This document shows, one piece after another, positions 48,701 to 59,440 of a stretch of DNA of 64,000 bases. The DNA comes from Antedon mediterranea (Eukaryota > Echinodermata > Crinoidea > Comatulida > Antedonidae). The position numbers and the translations under genes are program-made. Location of the stretch: contig NC_092674.1 of NCBI RefSeq assembly GCF_964355755.1, positions 18,672,501 to 18,736,500 on the forward strand, given 5' to 3'. Within the stretch, counting starts at the first letter, position 1, and each line of letters opens with the position of its first letter. The notes under the pieces are model-generated. The model saw nothing but the letters and a program-made list of their open reading frames with translations, had not been told where the DNA came from and did no database searches.

Positions 48701-49830
48701 ATATAAGCATTGAGCACTGTCAAAAAACGATGGTGATGAAAAACATGAGCAGTGTGTTATTTTTGTTTTTTACCCTCGGTTGGTGACGATTGCCATCTCT
48801 GCAAGATGGCTTTAGTAGCCATTGTAGTGGATTATAAAATAAATTATAGCTAGGTCTAGCCTAACCTACTTTCTTGTTGGTATGAGGGGTCCGTTAACAA
48901 GACTGACAATAAATACTGTGTAGACATTGTTATATTAAAAAGATAACTGTAAATGATAATATTATTTGAATTTGGGGGTGATAATAAAACAAACTGGCTG
49001 CATCTATGCCTAGATACAATCTCACGACTATATCTACACCTATGGCTTTTGACCAAAGGCCTATAGTACTAGGGATAACGATGTAAAATTAAAAGTTAAT
49101 ATTTAAAAAAAATTATACATTGCCTGTTAGTATTTTGTATCAATATTATAATAAAAAAAAGAATTATGAAAATCTGACTTGTACAGTAGTTTTCAAAATA
49201 TAGGGTTTCAAACATTGCCAAAAATGATTGTTTTTAGCCACACAAACGACGTAAACAAGTTGCGCCCTACGCCATTTTTCAAGAATAAAATTATGGTTTT
49301 TAGTAATATACAGTATTTTATCATCATTTTAAAATTCAATAAAATATGATAGGCCTACTACTTGTTTAGAGTGTTTATTTAACCTCATTCGAAGAATTTC
49401 AATACATTAGTCCTGAGAGATGTGACTTCACGGCACACGTCACAAGAAAATTCTTCCGCTTTGTGTTAATTCGCGTCAACCAATCAAAGGGTGAGAATCC
49501 AAAATCATTCAACCCTGCGAAGCGGTCGAAGGTTTGATTGGCTTACGATGACATCATACCACAAAATGGTGTTTTTGTAGTTGAGCCCATTGGAATTTTC
49601 CAAAAATTATTTAAAAAACGGATATTATTCATGTTATATATGAAATATATTCAAATTATAAAGGCCTCATATCAGGATAAACTGTTTTTTTAGCACTTAT
49701 TATTAATTAATATTTCTTAGTAACAAGCATATGGTATGTGGAACTATATTATCCTGGTGTAGGAATAAAAAACATTTTGAGGTCATAAGAGGCTCAACTA
49801 CAAAAATAAGTTTGAAAATGGTATAAGAAC
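48701..49830. other. Intergenic; possible promoter-like patch at 49390-49560
   Basis: No exon is supported. At 49390-49560 there are two CCAAT boxes in opposite orientation (CCAATCAAAG, GATTGGC), CRE-like words (TGACATCA, and ACGTCAC just before) and a higher CG content. This would suit a promoter, for example of the upstream exon expected for the RFX gene, but nothing ties it to a transcript. Confidence 0.2.
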
Positions 49831-49842
49831 GACTTGAATATA

Positions 49843-50502
49843 TTGAATAAATTCATCTGGTTCCAAATAATATTTTTGTGGATTTTTACTTTAATGTTAA
49901 ACCAAGACAACGAAAAGGAATAAAATTACCTTCGTGACGTTTCGCTGACAATCTGTCAGCTGCTTCAGACTAATGCCTGGGTTGGAATGGTCTGGTTTTT
50001 TGTAAGTGACGCTGAACAGCGCCACCAGCCGTCTGGTTGGTATTGACGGTAGAGCGTCTCCGCTAATAGAAATTCTTCGTCCAAGGTTTTACATAAGTCA
50101 GCCATAACTGACCACGCTATAGGGAATGACCATATTCCAAATTGGAATGCGAGAGTTATTGAAAAAGAAGCACAGACAGACAAAAGAAAGATAAAAGAAT
50201 CTATCTGCATAAGAAAAAGACCACATAATATCAACAGAGACATTGGTGGGTATGACCTCCCACATACATATGATAGTTTGCTGGAAAAAGTTGAAGCAGG
50301 AGGGGGCCAGCGGAGACGCTCTACCGTCAATACCAACCAGACGGCTGGTGGCGCTGTTCAGCGTCACTTACAAAAAACCAGACCATTCCAACCCAGGCAT
50401 TAGTCTGAAGCAGCTGACAGATTGTCAGCGAAACGTCACGAAGGTAATTTTATTCCTTTTCGTTGTCTTGGTTTAACATAAAAGTAAAAATCCACAAAAA
50501 AA
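49843..50502 (+). mobile_element. Penelope-like element relic with inverted arms
   Basis: GACTTGAATATA flanks the element (49831-49842, 50503-50514), a 12-bp target duplication. Long arms, 49873-50070 and about 50300-50498, are reverse complements. The right arm carries AGTCTGAAGCAGCTGACAG followed by GAAACGTC, the wording of hammerhead-ribozyme motifs in Penelope pseudo-LTRs. Between and into the right arm runs a fragment of the GIY-YIG endonuclease. The reverse transcriptase is gone. The element landed in, or beside, a LINE 3' fragment. Confidence 0.7.
50090..50398 (+). pseudogene. GIY-YIG endonuclease C-terminal fragment
   Basis: An open frame reads KSAITDHAIGNDHIPNWNAR, then KRKIKESICIRKRPHNINRD and GGYDLPHTYDSLL. 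The pattern of an early DHA, IKE-hydrophobic-IRK and NRD is what I know from the end of Penelope-type proteins, where GIY-YIG nicks the target DNA. The catalytic GIY-YIG motif itself is absent. The frame ends at a TAG within the inverted arm. Confidence 0.6.
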
Positions 50503-50514
50503 GACTTGAATATA

Positions 50515-50653
50515 GTTTTTTCCCATGGACAGTGAAACATTGGAATGAATTACCACCGGGATTACCACACAACATTGGACTTATTGAATCTGCACAACAA
50601 TCTGTTAAAATGTCTCAATTTAAAAGTGGACTTAAAAAACACTTCGGATAATG
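50515..50653 (+). pseudogene. LINE reverse-transcriptase C-terminal fragment
   Basis: The frame SFFPWTVKHWNELPPGLPHN ends FKSGLKKHFG-stop at 50651. SFFPxTxxxWNxLP is a usual signature close to the end of CR1/Jockey-type ORF2. Only this tail remains; the Penelope-like element lies right before it. Confidence 0.55.
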
Positions 50654-51035
50654 GACAATGAAATCACCACAACCCACAATCAACCCAGTCATATCAACAA
50701 CTAAAGGTCAGGTCATAAACTCTAGTGTGATGCAGTTTTCCTGCTTTATTGCAGTAAAATGATCCAAATCCAGGTTATTGAGCCGTTCGAGGGTTTCGTA
50801 AACAACAGCTATACACGCTAACCTAGACGATAATGATCTTTTTCTAAACCACATTATTCACATTTTTGGTTGAGTGAAATAAATATTTACTCAAAAGAAT
50901 ATTTTCATAATTAATTGATTTTCAGAATAATGATCTAAAAAAAATGTTTACCAATGTAGAAAAACACAGCGCCAATGGATGACATTAAAACATTATTGCG
51001 TGCATAGTAATGCTCTCGGTATCCCTACTACTAGG
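50654..51035. other. No feature seen
   Basis: AT-rich, no open frame of note and no repeat recognised. Confidence 0.3.
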
Positions 51036-51039
51036 ATAC

Positions 51040-51620
51040 TACTAAGCCCAGTTTTAGTAGTAGGCCCTAGCTAGCTAGGCCACTCTGCTGGGCTCTTGTC
51101 TTGTAGTAAGCTATATAGCCTAGGCCTATAGGCCTATCCTAGTTCGGATAGCCTAGCTAGGCCTAGGTAGTATAAATTATAAGTAGACAAGAAGGAAGGG
51201 CCTACCTATATTAATAATGCTACCTACTCTACTAGCCTAGCCTACTACTAGTACTACTGTAGGCCTTATTTTTAGGCTAGAGAGAGAGCTAATTTTTTTA
51301 GTGCCTATATGTCTATATGACGGGTTTCGCCTAGGCTAGGCCTAAAGGCCTTTTACTTTAGCTACTAACAAGGTCTAGCCTGAGTAGTAGAGGGCCTAAC
51401 TAACTAGGGCCTAGGCTAGGCCTACCTAGGCCTAGGCTAGGCCTATGCCTAGCCTATACTAGCTACTACTAGGCTAGGCCTAGGCTAGGCCTAACCTAGC
51501 CTAGCCTGGCCCGTGTCTAGGCTAGGCCTAGGCCTACGTATAGCCTAGCTTAGGGCCTACACTCGGTTCAGTAGGCTTACCTACCACCTAGGCCTACTAG
51601 GCCAATGTTGTTGGCTATGC
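51040..51620. repeat. TAGGCCTA/CTAGG-rich island
   Basis: The stretch is built largely from overlapping CTAGG, TAGGCCTA and CTACTA words, densest at 51390-51550. Both strands read almost alike because the words are palindromes. Scattered TAGGCCTA copies occur throughout the window, but nowhere this tightly. There is no regular period, so it is not a classic satellite. Confidence 0.7.
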
Positions 51621-51854
51621 CTACTTCTAATTTTTTATTCTTGTTTTTAGACAGAGTCGGCCAAGATCGAGGTGGTGAGGCTTTGAAACAGAAAAGGCGC
51701 CACTCTTGTAGTTGTACTATTATTATAGGCCAACTACGCGATAACTTTGTTAGAAAGTTTATGGCGCCCTCTATTTTTGTTAACTCTGAAAACTTTATTG
51801 AGCATGTGTTGTGCTACAACTTAATTGTATATGTTTGTTTCTATCTTATATAAA

Positions 51855-53354
51855 TTAATCAATCAATCAATCAGATTTATATAGCGCCAGTATCCATAAT
51901 AATGTTCAAAGGCGCTTGACAAAGTTAAGCAGGAAATGCCTCTGTGTAAAAATGGGTTTTTAATCGATGTTTTCAGATGTCTTTATGTCGATTGACATTC
52001 TCTTGGAGTGTAATTGTGAACCCACAAATTTTTTCACCATTCTTTCAAATTACAATGACGTCTACTTTTCAAAGAAGAACACAAATTTAAAAATGTTCAA
52101 ATTCGTAGTAATAATAATAATGTCCGTATCGTGGTCAATTCTGGACCATCGTTAGTGAATTTGTTAAAGGACACCCCTAGCATTTGTTGCGTTCAATGCG
52201 AACGTCAAGGAAGTCCCTTGATGAAGGTACTTCCGATACCGTAAGCGACATCGTTTTCATATTGATTATTATATTCATATTCATTTATTATCCAGAAAAA
52301 TAAAACAATAATACAAAAAGCATAAATTACATAGAACAAAAACAAGCAGAGAAAAACGTAGGACACTATCCTGGCGGATTGTCACGGATTGTCAAAAAGC
52401 AAAAATATCGCTATAAAAGACTCTCCTGATAGTGCAAATTGAATTTATTTTATTTAAATGACAGTTTTCCGTTTCTATTTTGATAGACACGTGCGAACTG
52501 AGACTGAGAGTGCGTCGGACTGTCGCCCAAGGAGGTATAAAACTTATATGAATCTCTTGAGCAACGAAATAGCTAAATTACCTCAACACACTCCACTGCG
52601 ACATGAATACCACTTATTTCGCATCGTGATATTCTACAAAATACTTGATTTTCATGTTCCCACCTATATCTCGGCTATTATAAATCGGATTCTTTTGGAT
52701 AGTAGCTCAAAATAAACTGTAGATAATACTGAACATTATGATATATGTTTGAAATTGTAAAGTTACAAAAAGTATGTGTCATTTTACGTTTTAAAACTCA
52801 CCATCCATTGCCCGCTGACAGTGTGAGTTCAATTTTTTAGCTATTTTCACCACAGTGTTTTATTTGCAATTTAAGATCACTTGTATGTCATCAATCATTT
52901 TGGATAATTTCTTAAAAGAAAGCTGAATCTTCAGATTCCTTACATACTTTTCTTATGAGCATTGGCTTAAAACAGACTGTGTCAAATAACAAAATCTATT
53001 TTGAAAAAAATATAAAAAATTCTCAAAAACGCGGCACAATTCAAATAGGGTTTGCCTGTGTTCACTTGACAGACCGTTGGATTGTAGCTAAGTTTGGAGT
53101 TAATTTTTCATTATATAATTGTAAATAGCATTTGAATTTTTATATCATTCTAATGTTTGATATATAAGGAACAATTATTAGGTGTTGTTTAGTTCTATAT
53201 GTCGTGTTTTATATTCACAATAACCAAATTAAGATACCTATGTTTGAATGCTAGCGAGCTGGGATCTACCATTTATCACTCGGGTAATGGTTATGTTTAT
53301 CTTTCTGTGACCTGTTTAATGCATAGATGGTAATTATTACAAAGAAAGAAAAGA
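51855..53354. other. Repeat fragments, no gene seen
   Basis: An AATCAATCAATCAATCAGAT run leads to TTTATATAGCGCC and CAAAGGCGCTTGAC (51858-51935), a dispersed repeat related to 19075. A frame at 52458-52715 (LPQHTPLRHEYHLFRIVIFY) looks faintly like LINE C-terminal sequence. The rest is AT-rich without signal. Confidence 0.35.
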
Positions 53355-56300
53355 GTGGTTCAAGTACCTGGAACTTGTACGAGAGCTGCTCAATTCACGA
53401 AAACCTACCCACAAAAATTAAATTCAAATTCTGCAAATTCATCACTTATATTTTGTTTGCTAAATGCTCGTTCATTGCGTAACAAAAGTGATGAATTCAC
53501 AGACTTTGTTGTCAGTAATGACATTGATATCGTGTCTGTGTCTGAAACATGGCTTCGACCTGATGACAACCTCTCCATTGGAAACATAACTCCACTAGGA
53601 TATTGTTTTAAACATGTTCCTAGATTGGATAAAATCGGTGGAGGGGTTGGAATTTTATTTAAATCTAGTCTAAGTGTTGATATGAAAAGTTATGTTAATG
53701 TTTATTCTTCATTTCAATCAATACATTTACAGTTTACATTAAGTTAAAAAACAATTTATATTGTATGCATCTATAGACCACCGAGTTTGTCTGTCACCGA
53801 CTTTCTAAATGAATTTGAAAATATGATTTTTGATTATCTCATTATTCCATCAGAAGTAATTTTTTGTGGCTATTTTAATATCCACATTGATAAAAATGAG
53901 AATATCGCTGCAAATAAATTTAATCGTCTATTGCAGTCTTTCAATCTTATACAGCATGTAAATGAACCTACGCATGATGGTGGTCATTGTCTTGATCTCA
54001 TTATTACTAGAGATGTTTCTCTGATCTCGGGGATCACCGTAAAACCGGGTATCTCTGATCATTTTTCTATACTTTGTAGTCTCGACTTCAAGAAACCACC
54101 TCTTCCTAAATCTAAAATTAAAATCCGAAATATAAACAGTATTGATACAACAATATTTTCAAATGACATACAAGCTCGGTTGTCTGATATGCATGATGGT
54201 ACTTTGCAAGAAAATATTGAAAGATATATACTGTTCTTTAAGAGAAGTTATGGATAAACACGCACCTTTAAAAACAAAATGTATCAAACTAAATTCTTCA
54301 AAACCGTGGTATACTGAGGAAATTAGATCTGCGAGAAAACTCCGTCGCGTATTTGAGAGAAAATGGATGAAATCAAAAAATACCTTAGATAGACAGAAAT
54401 ATTGCTCAGGTGATCAGAAGAAGCTGTTTAAAGTTGTAAACAATCTTTTACACCGTTCTAAATCGTCGGTGCTTCCATTTTCTCACTCAGATGAGTTGCT
54501 TGCAGAAAGATTTTCCGTATTTTTAAAAAATAAAATTGTTAATATTCGTAAACTTCTTGTTAAAGATAGTGCTGGAAGTTTGTCTCATTACTTTAACAAC
54601 GACGTATGCTGTGAAAATTATAATTGTCCCTCCCTTTGTAAATTTGAACCTGCAAGTGAAAAAGAAATTTCTGAAATTGTCAAAAACTCGCCTGCTAAAT
54701 CTTGCAGTCTTGATCCAGTTCCTACTCTGTTAATTAAGAGAAATGCTGTTGTTTTTGTTCCACTAATTACACGTGTCGTTAATCTGTCTTTGGAAACTGG
54801 GGTTTTCCCAGATATTTGTAAAATCTCGCACATACGTCCTCAATTAAAGAAATCGGGTCTTGATCCTGAAAAGCTATCCAATTACAGACCAGTATCAAAT
54901 CTGTGTTTTCTTGGAAAAGTAATTGAAAAAGTGGTATCTAAACGTATACTATCACATGTAAAGGATAATTCTTTACTTGATCCGTTTCAATCAACGTATA
55001 AAGCACATCACAGTACTGAAACTGCACTGCTGCGCGTTAGCAATGATATACTTCGTGGGATGGATGTTGGAAAAGTAACTGCTTTAATTTTACTTGATTT
55101 GAGTGCTGCGTTTGATACGGTAGATCATAGTATTCTGATTGAGAGGTTGCATGCTTCTATTGTGTTGAGGGTTGTGCACTAAGATGGTGTCAATCATACT
55201 TGGCATACAGACCTCAACACATTTGTATTAGAGAGGTAATCTCTCAACCTACCGCTTTTAATGTCTCTGTTCCGCAAGGATCTGTGTTAGGTCCACAATT
55301 GTTTACAATTTATGTATATTCTATTCGTGATATCATTAAGAAATATAATCTCGAATTTCAGAGATACATTTTTCAATTGATAATTCACTCTGTGTCATGG
55401 TAGGTTTAAACTATATATCTGAGTGTCATCAGCGTAAACATGATAGCTAAGATCTTAGCTATCATGTTTACGCTGATGACACTCAGATATATAGTTTAAA
55501 CCTACCATGACACAGAGTGAATTATCAATTGAAAAATGTATCTCTGAAATTCGTGTCTGGATGATGGCCAAAAACTTTTTAAAACTTAATGATGATAAGA
55601 CTGAGTACATTCTATTTGGTTCGCAACAACAATTAGAGAAAATTCCATCTAGGAGGGTTTCCATTGGTAACTTTTGTACTAAAAATACTACACAAGTTAG
55701 AAATCTTGGTGTAATTCTGGATTCTAATATGACAATGACGGCTCATATTTAAAAAATTACGTCTGCATCGTCATATCATTTAAGAAATATTCGAGGCATT
55801 AGAAAATACTTAAATCGTGCAGCTGCTGAGCAACTTGTACATGCATTTGTTAGTTCGCGTCTCGATATGTGTAACTCCACAGGCTTCAGCGGATTCAAAA
55901 TACAGCGGCACGAGTTGTTAAAAAACTACCAAGATATGCACACATATCAAATACCTTGGAAACTTTGCATTGGCTTCCTGTTAGGTACCGCATTGTTTTT
56001 AAAATATTACTCTATGTTTTTAAGTCTATTAATGGCATGGCTCCTGAATATATTTCTGACATGCTTAGGCTGTATGTTCCCAGACGGAATCTGCGTTCTA
56101 GTGATACGCTGCTTCTACATCAACCTAAGTCTCACCACTCATGGGGAGACAGAGCTTTCACCGTTACTGCTCCTCGTCTATGGAATGCTCTACCGAGCTC
56201 TATTAGATTTTGCAAAACTGTTGATACTTTTAAAAAATTATTAAAAACACATTTATTCATTAAGGCATATGGAAATCATGAGGTTTCTTAAAGTTCTAGA

Positions 56301-56603
56301 ATTTTTTAGTATACTTTTTCCTGACTAGCATTATCGTTGGGGTGCCTCTGTTTTGGTTGTTGTCTCTGAGCACCCGGTCGTCTGTGGCAAGGAAAATGTG
56401 TATCCTGCTCCTTTGTTTGGTCACCTAGGTAGGGGTCCGGGACCGCGACAGAACGAGAACGGATGGGGACCCTCCAAAGAAATTGCATTTTATTTGTCAG
56501 GCATTTGTATGATTTGTTTTTATTTTTTTGAATGCGCCTTGAGCACTCTTGAGTGGTATGTGCGCTATAAAAATCCTGTTATTATTATTATTATTATTAT
56601 TAT
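53355..56603 (+). pseudogene. CR1-type LINE, endonuclease plus reverse transcriptase, broken
   Basis: Endonuclease: CLLNARSLRNKSDEFTDF, VSETWLRPDDN, IYRPPSLSVTDF (53440-53810), interrupted by a TAA at about 53745 in frame. A shift near 54235 leads to MDKHAPLKTK and the RT: LDPVPTLLIK, NYRPVSNLCFLGKVIEKV, LLDLSAAFDTVDHSIL (55095-55142). After another shift comes SVPQGSVLGPQLF, then YADDTQIYSL (55473-55502) reached through a palindrome. The C-terminal part LETLHWLPVRYRIVFKILLY to HLFIKAYG lies at 55950-56291. The tail has GCGCTATAAAAATCCTG and ATT repeats. It is 5' truncated, with several internal deletions, and is not functional. Confidence 0.85.
55352..55553. repeat. Perfect 202-bp palindrome without spacer
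   Basis: The two 101-base arms meet between 55452 and 55453 (AGCTAAGA|TCTTAGCT) and I found no mismatch. The right arm is the native LINE sequence with the YADD motif. The left arm is its inverted copy, joined at a CGAATTTCA microhomology shared with the expected RT sequence. Confidence 0.95.
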
Positions 56604-59276
56604 TAAAGTCTGGAAATGTTCATACATAAACATAATGTAGATGTAGCGATAGTCACTGAGACATGGCTAACAGAGGAAACACAAGGTATTGTTAACTTTT
56701 GCGATTATAAAGGCGTTTTTAAAAACAGAACTGATAAAATCGGCGGTGGCGTAGCATGCTTTGCAGCGGACCACCTGGAAATCCATCCGATTGTTACGCA
56801 CACTGATTGCAAATTCGAATGCCTATGGTCAAAAATTAGCTATCGCTCTACACAGAACAGCAAAACGCGTTCTATATATATCGGAGCTATTTACTACCCG
56901 CCGTCTGCCAACTACCCCAACCAACTTTTAGAGCATGTTGGAAATGTAATTGATAGTATTTATGGAATGGATAGATTGGCAAATATCATAATACTTGGTG
57001 ACTTCAACCATCTAAACACTACCTATATGCAATCTGAATTAGGTATGGAACAAATGATTGATTTTCCTAACCATAGGAAAAATAACATACTTGATAAAGT
57101 GTTCATGAATCGACCGGAGAGATACAGTAAAGCCACTAAGTTGGCCCCCCTTAGGACGTAGCGACCATTGTTGTATACTATTGAAACCAATCCATGTTAT
57201 ACCTACCTCTAACTACACCACTTGTACTATCCAACCGTATCGTAACTCGTCGGTTAGATCATTTGGATCGTGGATCACTGCCCATGACTGGTGCCATGTT
57301 CTTGATAGCGAATCAACAAGTGTTAAAACAAATGAATTTCTTACTGTGCTTAATGGGAAATTTGCAGATTTTTTCCCCGTGAAATCGATTTGCCATAAGA
57401 AAACCGATAAGCCGTGGATGACGCCGAGAATCAAGAGATTGATTGTAGAACGACAGTTGGCCTTTTCTAGTAACCATACCCAACAATGGCGAAGGATACG
57501 TAACTCCATACAAAGAGCAATTACGCACGCGAAGGAGAAGTTTTACGCGACCTCATTAAAGTGTCTAAAAAGCAATAGTCCTGCTAGATGGCACAAAGGA
57601 ATTGTGAATCTCTGCAATCTAAAGAAAAAGGACACGTTTAACATCCCTGGTCTATCAACGCAAGCGGCTGTTGAAGTAATTAACCAACATTTTGCCACGA
57701 TTTGTAGTGAACTTTCAGCACTTGACATTACAAAACTACCAAGTTACTTACCAGCATCGGAACCCCCACCCGTTATCTACCCAGGACAAGTGAAATCTGC
57801 AATCGATAAGTTAAACATACAAAAAGCAGGACACCCAGAAGATCTACCGATCAGATTAATTAAGGAATTCTCATTTGAACTCTCTTATCCATTAGCGGAC
57901 ATTTTTAATTCTTCTTTAAATGAAGGTAATTTTCCTGAACAATGGAAAAAGGCTACTATAATACCAGTTCCTAAGGTTCCAGATGCTAATAATTGTAATG
58001 ACCTTCGGCCTATATCCCTAACACCCATTTTTTCTCGGATATTTGAAAGCTTTTTAGCGGAGTGGGTAACTAATGATATAAAAGATTCTTTAGATAGTAA
58101 GCAATTTGGTTGTCGTAGAGGCTCGTCAACTTCACACTACCTCGTAGACTTGATAAATTCTGTTGTATCTGACCTGGAGGGGGGTAGCAAATATTTAAAC
58201 TTATGTGCTGTAGACTTTACGAAGGCTTTCGATCGTGTGGATCATAATGTTGTCATAAATAAATTAATATCCATAGGAGTGAGGCCGTCCATTCTTCCTA
58301 CCGTTTGTAGTTTCCTCTTAAATCGCACATGCAATACCAAAGTTAAGGGAGCCACGTCTTCAAATTCTAATATTACTTGTGGGGTGCCCCAGGGCACGAA
58401 GTTGGGTCCCCTTCTCTTTTTGGTATTAGTCAATGATGTTGCTGAGGGAACTGACAGGCGGTAGAAATATGTGGACGACCTCACTCTTAGTGAAGTAGTT
58501 AGAAGTAGTGATAGCCAATTGTTGCAGGACACTTTAAATCAACTTGATGATTGGTGTTTGATAAATAGAGTCCTCCCCAAGCCATCCAAGTGCAATGTGA
58601 TGCGTATTTCCTTCCTAAAGTCTGACTGTCCTCCTCCCAGTTTCAATCTAAATGGCCATGATCTTAAATGTGTAAATCACATTAAACTGCTTGGTGTCAC
58701 CTTGCAGGATAACCTTAAATGGGAGATGCATATTCATGATATCGTTGCTAAAGCATGTCGACGTTTGTACACTTTAATTATACTTAAGAAAGCCAAGGCG
58801 CCTTCTAAAGATTTACTACAAGTATATACTTGCTATATACGTCCTTTAGTTGAATATGCATGCCCTGTGTGGCACAGTTCAATTACGAAAGACCAAACTA
58901 AGTCAATAGAAAGAGTTCAAAAAAGAGCTCTACGAATCATTTATGGCATGAACTATGTATCCTACGAGTCTGCTCTTAAATTGTCAGACCTTCCATCGCT
59001 AGTTAACAGAAGAGTCCAACTCTTACTGAAATTTGGTAAAGGAATAATAAAGTCCGATACATTTAGAAGCATTCTTCCACCTGTTCGTGACATTAGCAGA
59101 ACCCTGAGGTCTGCGAGTAAGCCTCTACTCAAAATCCCGTTTGGTCGTACAGAAAGATTTAGATCTTCACCAGTCCCTTTTTTAGTCCGACTCATTAATG
59201 ATGAATATTGAATAGGCTGGCACTATTTTAACTTACAGGTGGACCAATTTTAATGTGGGAAATTATTATTATTATT

Positions 59277-59307
<31 letters not shown>

Positions 59308-59440
59308 TAGTTTTACCTTTTATACATAATGTATTTATATATTTTTATCAAATTTTGTAAAATACTACTTTTCAGCCTTTTGGCTGCCGTTGTATTTTGA
59401 TGTCTTTTTATGAATAAATATACCTAAATGATACTATACT
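56604..59440 (+). pseudogene. Nearly intact LINE (YVDD type), 5' truncated
   Basis: Endonuclease part: VDVAIVTETWLTEETQG, DKIGGGVACF, IIILGDFNHLN (56633-57020). A single-base slip in a C6 run near 57143-57150 shifts the frame. The RT part then stays open to a TAG at 58462-58464 and again to the natural stop at 59209. Motifs: CNDLRPISLTPIFSRIFESF, AVDFTKAFDRVDHNVV, CGVPQGTKLGPLLF, and KYVDDLTLSEV, the catalytic YVDD, directly after the TAG. RT ends FGRTERFRSSPVPFLVRLIN. The T-run at 59279-59304 and an AT-rich trailer form the 3' end. The low number of breaks suggests recent activity. It starts directly in the ATT tail of the LINE before it. Confidence 0.85.

Noticed and set aside
52458-52715. 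Open frame of 85 codons as a gene
   Set aside because: Only a faint likeness to LINE C-terminal ends, no splice or start context.
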